Of a stretch of DNA of 64,000 bases, positions 55,322 to 64,000 are shown piece after piece. This DNA comes from Tomocerus qinae. Its lineage: Eukaryota > Arthropoda > Collembola > Entomobryomorpha > Tomoceridae. A program made the translations under genes and the position numbers. How positions within the stretch are numbered: the first letter of the stretch is position 1; each line of letters opens with the position of its first letter. The stretch spans positions 89,280,001 to 89,344,000 of the forward strand of contig CM034546.1 in NCBI GenBank assembly GCA_020055645.1, written 5' to 3'. The notes under the pieces were generated by a model. The model saw nothing but the letters and a program-made list of their open reading frames with translations, was not told where the DNA came from and searched no databases.

Positions 55322-58300
55322 CGCTTGATTTAAATCTGGCTCTGCCAGGTTGAAAATTGTTGTTCGCTCAAAATCCGTTTGATGCCACTCCATTGCTGCT
55401 TCGAGAGAGAAGAGCAGCAAAGAAGTGAGCTGAGATTTGTTTTGTGTGATTTGTGTGTGTTGAGAGCCTGGATTTGTTTGTAACATTCCAACGCCACTGA
55501 GCCAAATCCAGGCTCTCAAATAATAACACACGGACGGAAACACTTTACAAAGATCTTATATTAATGAGATTCTCGTTCCCTCTTGTCCTCGGCCATATTC
55601 AACTCCACTCACTCCAACGCGAACCTCACTGAGCAGCGGGGCAGGTACTATATTATTTTTATAATCCACAGTACCACTTGACTCATTGGCCCCATAACCC
55701 ACAGGCAAATTCCTGAGGAATTTCATTTTGAAATCGACGGCATTAATCTACATTTCAACCGGCCGGCCATTTTAGTCACTGGTTATATCAAAGATTTTCA
55801 CCAGAGTCCATACTCCAGCCTAAGCTCCGGGGCAATGGGAAGTTGCTTAATGTTCATTAATGATCCTCAGTCTCATTCTCAGTTCCTCCAAACTCATTGA
55901 CCTGACCCATGTGCACCTCTAAAAAAAGCGCTGTTTATAGACCGATTTCTAATGCCGCCCCACATGACTCATCAGTCTGCCCCTCGTTGTTATAATATTA
56001 TTTATACCTATACTTTATATTATAGCATTTATACCTACTTCCACACTGAAATCAACACAAGAGGTTATAAGTTACAACCTGAACGACAGACTCGGTGCAT
56101 TCTGCTAAGCATTCAGCAAACCCATGTCTGGACAGGACTTACGAGCGATAACTTAACATTAACCACAGTGAGAAGGTATGGAAGCATAGCGCCTTTTTTC
56201 TTATCGGGGCCTTTGACTATACTGATACCGTTTCATTAGAATGTTCACCTCTATCAGAGATTACTTCTTGAGGAAGTTCAATCTGAAATCGGCACTTTTA
56301 AATTATAAATGCGACACCTAAATAAGTACTCAAAGAAACCATTAACTAAAAAGCCTAGGATATATTTGACTGAGGAAGTTCCACGAAAAAATTGATTTTT
56401 TTAGCCTGGAGCCATCGCAAACTCGGAATAATAAAATCATGTAAAGATAAATGCAATTTACAGACGCCAAAATTATCGGAGTTCTCTTTAAAAACTCGGC
56501 AACAAAGCACAAAATCCAACCATATATTCTTCGTGTACGCTTGGAAAATGAAATACTGTAGCAGAACTGCTACCTTTTATATTTGTGCAACACTTGACCA
56601 CACGACCTAATCATCGCTAATTCCAGCAATAGACGCCTGTTAAGGTACGCGTCCGATGGCAACCGGCAAATTAATCTGACTATCATATTGCCTCTTAATT
56701 TTTTTTTGCGCCAAAAGAATCAACTCAAAAACCAAATGAGCTACAAGAAAGTTTAAATAGGGAAAAAGTTACTCCATAACCCACAGCATTCGGCTCCGAA
56801 AGAATATTTTAAACTTTTCTCTGTAGTTGCGATTAATTGCAAATTCCGCACGAAAACGTTTATATTTCCAGATTGGACCAATATGTTTGAAATATTCTTT
56901 TGGAGCCGAATGCAGGGGATTGTGGACTATCTGTTTGCCTATTTAAACTATTTTGTAGGTCTATTGGTTTTTGAGTTGATTTGGTTGCTGTAAAGGAAGT
57001 CGGATGTAATCTGTATTATATGTTCTTCATGATCTAAAAAACTGTAACTGGGGCTCAGTGAATAAACTGTCTGTACTTGTCACCTTGTCAGTCAGTCAAA
57101 TATGCTGAAGCGCTAGAATATAATTATATAATCAAATTTATGATATTCTCCTGGTATTTGTTTTGACAGTGTCTACAGATCTAGATGACCAGATAGATTA
57201 AGCCTAAATCCTTTAGATAGGGCCAAACTCTCAGTCAAAGTGGGGCTGCGAATGAAGCATGACTTTTCTCTCTTCCCTACTTTATTGATGTAAAACTGAT
57301 TTTTCAAAAATCGATTTCAATCTTACACAAACTACTTTGCAAAAAAACATCTTGAAAACATGACAGTTGTGTTGGATTGAGTTTCTATTATTACTTCTAT
57401 TATCCTTGATCCTTGCCTGTCTATAAGCAAAACAAGCGTCACTATAGAAATTTAGCCCACCTTGGGTATAGGACTTTCAATGCATTCTATTACGGTTATT
57501 ACCAAGGATAATAGAAGTATATAGGGATAAAGATTCGGACAAAAGAGTATACTTTTACATGTATTTCAAAAATGACGGCAGCCGACGTCACTGTCAACAC
57601 GTATCTAGTGGGACGGTGGGACGGAAATCACGGTCATTGTCATGGATATTTTGACTTAGTTTTGAGGACACTGAAAATGCCTATCAAAATACATGGTCAA
57701 CCCCCCGACCCCCTAAGTGTGACGGCAGCTTACGTCATCAAAATTGACCCAAAATCCCACTTTTTTAGTTGACATTGTCCCCAGGTTGAGGTTATAACTA
57801 GATTTTTGCATTCAATCTGCGACGCTGCTGCCGGAGATAAAGGAAAGTGTTCAGTCTGTCAAAAAATGTAATCGTGGATATCAAAAGTAACTAAAGTCGT
57901 TCATTTGGTCTCTGCATTTAACTAAATTTACTAAAATTTAGTAAAATAAATTTAACTAAATTGTGCTATTTAACTTTTGTGTAGTACCTATAGCTTCACA
58001 GACACAGTTGATAGTCAGATCGAGCGCTTGAGATTTTGAAGAAATGTCAGTGACCTGCCCGTGTCTATGTCAATGGTCAACAACTTCTAAATGAACAGCC
58101 TATATTATAATCTGGAAGAAAATTAGGATATGAATTTGCATTCCCCAGGAATTCCCCTGTAGCTAAGCCTACTACAAAGAAGATGTAATTTTTGGTGGGT
58201 TGTCGCTAGCAGTCTTATTGTACAAAGACATGTTTTAGTCTATGAGCCTACTAAATTAGCATGCAAAAATGGAAGCCCCCTGGAAACCACCGATGTCACT

Positions 58301-58513
58301 GCCAATTTGATGTCGTCATCATTCCCACCCACTCGACCCACTTTTTCATTTCCCCATAGAGATAATATACCACGGGTGAAACACTTCATTTTTTAATTTA
58401 TGAAAATCGTCGAACATTTTGTCTTACTTCGTGAGGTGTTCCGATCTTGCGTTCCATATTTTTCACCTGCAAAAAATTGGATTGCAGTGCTCACGACGCT
58501 TTATTTTGGAGTC
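55322..58513. other. Intergenic, no supported gene
   Basis: Contains a 16-bp perfect hairpin (TGAGAGCCTGGATTTG at 55461-55476, inverse at 55503-55518). An imperfect inverted-repeat element lies at about 56690-57010 (CATTCGGCTCCGAAAGAATA and inverse). Two short inverted segments near 57390 and 57505 share ATTATCCTTG / CAAGGATAAT. Otherwise AT-rich, without recognisable genes. Confidence 0.45.
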
Positions 58514-59304
58514 ATGAAGTGGATTACTATATTCTTATTAATTTTGAATCTTTCTTCATCTTTGGGTATTTATTTAGTTAGTTATTTTAAACATAACCAT
58601 TTTAAGCATGCATGTATTATTATTGTGTTTCATCTAATAATTTGTTGGCTATCTGGCTGGTTTAATAATCAACATTTACTTAGTAACTTGAGAACAAAGT
58701 ATAACCCAATAACCAGATATCTTAATGACCTTCCAAGGGCGATATTATAACGAATAAAAATAATAATTTTTTTAATGAATTACGCCTCCTTTCCGTTTAC
58801 CTCCTATTATCATCATCTTGCACCAAGTCATAATAATAATTATTATTTTAATCTTGGTTAATAGGGTTGAAATGTTTTGTCTGTGAATATCCGAACAACA
58901 GTGACGGTGAAGCTGCAGAAGGTTGTAAAAACGGCATAGGTCTTTCTACGGAATGTACTGGAGTGTGTAAGTCGACAGTCGTAGTCGAAGTTAACAATGA
59001 CGACAAAATCGTGTCCGCAAAGAGGGAATGTGGTACTGAATCTAAACCACCCGAATGCACTACCACAGGTGAAGGTGTCAAAACAGAAACTTGTTACTGC
59101 AATTCAAACGATTGTAATCACAGCCAGGGATATCAATCACCAACAACGACGGCAAAGACAACGTCTGCCGGACCAACCGAGCCAGACTGCACTGATCCTG
59201 ACGGCGTAGGACCCGGATGCGAAAAGTCTTTGGCAATTAGAGTTCTCTCTCCATTCAGCTTGGTGGTTCCATTATGCGTGTTCGAATTCCTATTACACTT
59301 ATAA
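58514..59304 (+). CDS. Ly6/uPAR-type three-finger protein, probably GPI-anchored
   Basis: Exons 58514-58565 and 58865-59304 (stop), phase 1; about 163 residues. Signal peptide MKWITIFLLILNLSSSLG, directly followed by the LKCFVC start typical of mature Ly6 domains. Ten cysteines follow in three-finger order and end with the canonical CYCNSNDCN box. A Thr/Ser/Pro linker then carries an extra CTDPDGVGPGC pair, and the C-terminus is hydrophobic (LSPFSLVVPLCVFEFLLHL) with no cytoplasmic tail, as expected for GPI attachment. Arthropod Ly6 proteins act in septate junctions, channel regulation and cuticle barriers; which one applies here is unknown. An upstream ATG frame at 58400 is probably untranslated. 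Confidence 0.88.
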
Positions 59305-59733
59305 CTCTACCACTCACTCCAGTTCTTTGGCAATCCTTTGGAAGCCCTTATAAATTCAGCCTTACAAGTACTAATAAATAATGAAAACTAAATAAGAAAT
59401 ATAATGATTGTGATTGTGAGACTGGAAAAACAACTTATTTAATTAAGAGAGATAACCATTAAATATGGAACGTAATTCTTTGCGAGTCATCTAAAAGAAA
59501 AATGATAATAGTGGCAAAGATGAAAATTATGAAGCCAAAAGTGTATGTAATAAAATAATTTATTGATCAAATGGAGAGTTGTACATCTGCGTAAAGTAGT
59601 AGAATAAATATTAAGTAGTAGGTAATGTAAAAGATGTGGAGGAAATCAGATGAATCTATACAGAGAGCAGAAGAGTCGGAATTCCCATCCCCAGTAAATA
59701 ATTACGCCCCATTAATTAAAACATAAAACCCTA

Positions 59734-61866
59734 TTAGAAGACAGGTCCCAATTTCTGGAGGTCCCTGACTGGGAGGGGCCCTTTGTCGACAATAGCATTG
59801 AAGCCATGTACAGGGTCAGCTTGATAGTACACAGTCCTGACACTTCCGTCTGTCTCCACCAATTGGTACTGACCCTTCACTACAGCTCCATCCTATATAA
59901 ATCCGTCCTATGTATTAAAGAATAGCTTAATAATATTAGTATATAGTACCTACCCTCTCTTCGTGTTGGCTGTGGTAGTCTCCTCGATAAGGGTCGTTCA
60001 CAGCGTAGCCAAAGTTGTATCTAGGGTGGGGATCCGCATACGCCACTGCAAAATTAATAATAATAAGAGAGATATAGCATTTCTTCATTTACAGAGTGAT
60101 CTCAATTGTAAACAAACTCGCCGGTAATTAGTTGCGGAAAGGAAATAAAAAAATGCTTAAAGGCAATGATTAGCATGAGAAATAATATAAATGCAAGTTC
60201 CTGTAGAAATGTACATATTTTATGTATGTAGTCTTCATAAACGCATACAGGATAATTAATTATGTCCTCGATATCTGTATACAAATTTCTAAAACATTAG
60301 TCATTGTACTTTGTTCGATCTTGGCAAGTGGTAAGACAAGAACGTGGACTTGAAAAATAGAATTTTTACCAATTGTCAGAAAAAATGAACATGCCATTAA
60401 ACTCAAAGAAAAGCAAACGAGTTGATCTAGCTGCTTATGCTTTATATGTCTATAAAGTACCTATATTAGTATTCGTACATACATTATTGATATATATATT
60501 GATAGTAATGTTTATTATGCATAAGTATATACGAATGTGGACTTTAACTAGTTCTGTAGGTAGGTAAGCAGAGCAGAATTCCTTACAGACAAACATGCAA
60601 TACAACTAAAAATACAGAGAGAAGTGCAGTGGGGTACTATTTATGCGTTACAATTAGATTACAGAGGTATGTAAATACACAAGGGCTGTGTGGGTTGCAT
60701 GTTAACAAGAGTCATAAATGCAGCAGTGAGATCAGATCGTCGATGGGCTGTAGCAATAAGAATAGGCAAGGGGAGATAAAAGGATTGCGACAGTAAACGT
60801 TTGTATAAAGGCAACTTTCATTGCATGTAAATTGTAAAAGATATCAATTATTAATCTGCAAGAAACGTGGCCAGTGCCAAGTGGCCAATAAACAAAACAG
60901 CCACGATTGATCTGAGACAGAGGCAACTAACTCTAAATAATTAATTCAAGGCAGTTAACTTTCCCTCTGTCTCATTAATCAACTCTTGGTAACGTCTCAT
61001 TGAACTGAACACACTTTTTCATGTATTTACCTCAATCTACCCGCACACGGCCACCCATTTCTCCTTTTATGACCTTTACACGCATCTCATCTGATCATAA
61101 CAACCGAAGCAAGGAACTATTCTTGTACTACTAATTACTAATAGCATGTTAATATTTAATAGCCTTCATAGGGTCATTACACTAGTTAAACTTAATTATA
61201 ACTAAAGTTGCTTAATTTTTATGGAAAAATAAACTCTAAACGAAAGAAATTAATCACTAAGGTTTGTTATAATGGTTATAATAATGCATGGCTAAGGTTT
61301 ATAATATTATTACTAAAACTGCTTAATTTTGGATAGAAAAATAATTACAAACGAAAGAAATAAAATAAAATTGTTACCTAAAAGTTCCTTAACGCTGTTC
61401 GTGTGTATTTACAGACACAAAGATTTAAAAGAATTGCAAAGAAGGAGAAAGAATGTTTTACCTTTATGGACACGGCCGTGTGGAATGTATTGACATTGGA
61501 CGACGGCAGCAGCTAACACAACTACAAAAGCGATCTACACAAAACAAAAAAGATGTCTTTATAATAATTTCCTCGTCAAGATTCGTGCATGAACTTTTTC
61601 TTGCATCCCCTTGAAGAAATAAAATCTCAAGTTTCATGCAACTCACAATTGGGCTTTTGTGGAGACAAATTGTTACAAATCATGCCAAATTCCTCCATTA
61701 CCCCACAATTGTAATTCTATTCCGAGTTGGTTAGTATTAATTGAACCCAAAATGTTTTCTTCGTTAATGTGTAATAGTATAATAATAAGTCGAGTGTTGT
61801 GTAAGGAAATATTAAAAGAGAATGAATTTGGAGTGGCAAATGAGTTGTTCTTACCTTGGCGAACAT
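59734..61866 (-). CDS. Cuticular protein with chitin-binding RR-2-like (Rebers-Riddiford) domain
   Basis: Exons 61855-61866 (MFAK), 61462-61534, 59954-60045, 59734-59892 (TAA); phases 0, 1, 0; 111 residues. The signal peptide is split by intron 1 after four residues (MFAK then [14 protein letters not shown]), as in many arthropod cuticular genes. The mature protein has [20 protein letters not shown] and [20 protein letters not shown], the aromatic-spaced chitin-binding Chitin_bind_4 signature closing with HGFNAIV. It is secreted by epidermis into cuticle. It is the strongest arthropod marker in the window. Intron 2 is 1.4 kb, with no gene seen in it. Confidence 0.95.
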
Positions 61867-61869
61867 GTT

Positions 61870-64000
61870 GACTGTTACTCCTCGAGTCTCGACTTCAACT
61901 AATTCCTTAACTTTCAATTTCTTCGCAATATGTAATATCTAAGTCAAATTGCTTCGCATTGGTACGAGGAGATTGATCAGATGAGATCACGTAATCGTAA
62001 TAAGAGAGTGAGTTGAATAGAATTCAGACAAAAGCGATCTGCATGACATGACCCACTTACTGCTATTACTCGCCTTCACTCATGCCCCGTGGTTAAATGG
62101 GCGTTCTTGCTATATCCACATCGACTCATTTATTCCAACCAACCCCTCCTGGTCAACTTTATTAAAATTACTCTTATCATATCGTCAGTGACGAATAAAA
62201 ATCCCTATCTATATAGAACACTTTGATACTATACTACATTTAAATCTCTAGACCATTTCTTGTATTCCTTTGTAACGAGCACCAACATTTTATGGCATCT
62301 TGCAAATCTCACTCTAGTTTTAATCAGCCCTATGCAAACCCAACTTACAAATATTATATGCTGTTGTACTGTTGTACTAAGCTATATATATGAATATGAA
62401 TGGTTTTAAAATGATCATTATTACAGGTATCAGGTAGCAATAAGTTGGTAGGTGAGATTTGTCAAAACTTGGGAAAATGATCTTTGTTTGCAAGATCGAC
62501 CTATTGACGTTTTTAATATAAAATAAAATAATACAATTGATAAAACAAATACTTATATACTTACTACTCTATATAGTTTGTATATGGAGGAATCACTGAT
62601 TTTAAGCTTATTTATTTATTTTATGTAGCTGTACAAATGAAAAATAACTGTAAATAAACATTTACATTATTTAGGTTCTATTTATGCGTACACTAAAGTA
62701 GTAGCAATCAATTCACAGTATCACACTTTTCTAGGTAATCACCATATTCACATTCTTTACAAACCTACCTAAGCACTAAGCACCTATGCGTATTACAACA
62801 GCATAAAATTATCTTAATTGAGATTTTACTTTGAAAAAGAACCTACATGAGTTTTCGAAATTGTATATTAATTTGTATCTATGGGAAATAGCCAGGGTTT
62901 CCCCCGGGGGAGTTTCCCCTATATTTCCCAGTAAAATTAGAAACCAAAATATTATAAATATTGTTCAAACGGATGTAAAAAAGTAGCGGAAGTTAAGTCA
63001 TTAGATCGCAAACATCTTTAGATGTAACATCTCTAGTCCTTTAGATACATGATCTAAAAGTGTACTTTCAATCAAATCAGGCTCTAGCTCACGATTTTCA
63101 AAAATGTTACTATGACAGTGACAGCTCCTGTTACTTCAAGTCGTTCAAGTGACGAGCTCCTGTTTTACTCTTTGTCTGCAGCCTGGTTCAACGTAACTTA
63201 GAAAAACTGTGTAGACCCTGGCAGTTAACAGTACGACAGTAGCCTGTTTTGCTTTCTGTCTGCCGGAAAAGGACTAAGACCCTATTTAAAGTGTCACTTC
63301 CTTTTCACTTCCTCCTGAAAAGAGGACTATTCAGTTACTAATTTTGCATAAAATTCAAAATCTCTTCACCTGGGGCAACGCATTTGTTTTATTTATGCAT
63401 GATCCTTTGCGGAGGAAGTGAAAAGGAAGTGACACTTTATCTGGGGTTTAAAGCTAAAATTAATAAAGTATGCAGCCGCCCTATTCTATGGTTAGGTTAT
63501 ATTGTGATAAACTAAATTAGGTTTGTGGGGTATCCAGTTTGAACCTCACTGGGAAAGGAAACCTGCTCGGTACAGGGTTACATTTACAATCTACATCTAT
63601 TTTGATCTTCTAATCCTCCCTAGACAAAAGACAAGGCATAGGGAGGATGTCTGATTTCGCTGATTTTCAAACTAAACAGTGCTTTTGACCACCAGACACC
63701 AGATTTGAAATACTTTGGATGCTTATCTTAATCTTTTCTCAATCAAAATAATACTATTCTTAGTAAGCATTGTTTACAGAAAAATGGACAGACAGACAGA
63801 TTGTAAACTCCCACATAGTAGTCTTAATCCCAACTTATCCCCTATTCTTTTAATTTCGAAACACTGAAATTTTACAAAATAGCCATGGTGACAGGCTATT
63901 TAATCATAATGTTAATTCGAACACTCATATAGGTTCCTTTTCAAAGTAAAATGACAATTATTATCCGTAAACATACATAAATATAGGCACTTAGATCAGA
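61870..64000. other. Upstream of the cuticular gene; no supported gene
   Basis: Promoter of the cuticular gene at its left edge. It also holds a CCCCCGGGGG palindrome near 62898, a 28-bp perfect hairpin (63288-63315 with 63411-63438: AAAGTGTCACTTCCTTTTCA and inverse) and a GGACAGACAGACAGA microsatellite near 63788. Otherwise no recognisable feature. Confidence 0.5.

Noticed and set aside
59779-59790. Extra GTCGAC palindrome (TTGTCGACAA) in the cuticular gene
   Set aside because: A single site in coding sequence, with arms unlike the Harbinger-locus classes; consistent with chance.
1-64000. tRNA, rRNA or other structured RNA genes
   Set aside because: I looked for tRNA-like A/B boxes and long GC-rich structured segments by eye and found none I could support; a covariance-model scan would be decisive.

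Overview
This is a eukaryotic, AT-rich window that looks arthropod. A chitin-binding RR-type cuticular protein gene lies near the right end (59734-61866), most introns are short (about 50-130 bp) with GT-AG borders, and the host genes are metazoan. A hexapod or other pancrustacean (springtails have this look) is my best guess; the species cannot be fixed from sequence alone. I rebuilt gene models by hand, checking reading-frame phase across each splice junction.

Host genes, left to right. A syntrophin (+, 3' part, 28-3084) converges on methionine aminopeptidase 1 (-, 4551-11567, 12 exons); one MetAP1 intron is 4.6 kb and full of satellites and small transposons. A complete Sec24A/B-type COPII cargo adaptor follows (-, 26910-31516, 16 exons). 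Next come three related small secreted-protein genes (32959-33629 -, 33931-34735 +, 35191-35936 +), a single-exon secreted orphan (-, 37572-38138), a Ly6/three-finger GPI-type protein (+, 58514-59304) and the cuticular protein (-, 59734-61866).

Between these lies a dense museum of transposable elements: a 2.24-kb long-inverted-repeat element with two coding exons in its core (13882-16119); a piggyBac-like non-autonomous element flanked by TTAA (18315-19401) with six evenly spaced 20-21-bp palindromes at one end; a three-gene PIF/Harbinger-type locus (about 19.9-24.7 kb); a hAT-type MITE family (five copies, four with perfect 8-bp target duplications); an EnSpm/CACTA-like element with CCCAGC termini (40109-45315) carrying a transposase and a DUF4806-type protein; an apparently intact, young BEL/Pao LTR retrotransposon (46789-53470) sitting inside a foldback-repeat array; and several satellites and perfect hairpins.

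The most striking unexplained signal is in the Harbinger-type locus. Eighteen 10-bp palindromes built on GTCGAC (or a one-base variant) are spread every 120-420 bp from 19951 to 24639, through exons and introns of three genes alike. Their arms change by zone: GTG..CAC at both outer ends, mainly GAG..CTC inside the left end (once on the right), and GGG..CCC or AGG..CCT in the middle. That looks like DNA-level constraint, for example sites for an element-encoded DNA-binding protein. The same locus carries a zinc-knuckle/coiled-coil gene that I do not recognise as a standard Harbinger component.
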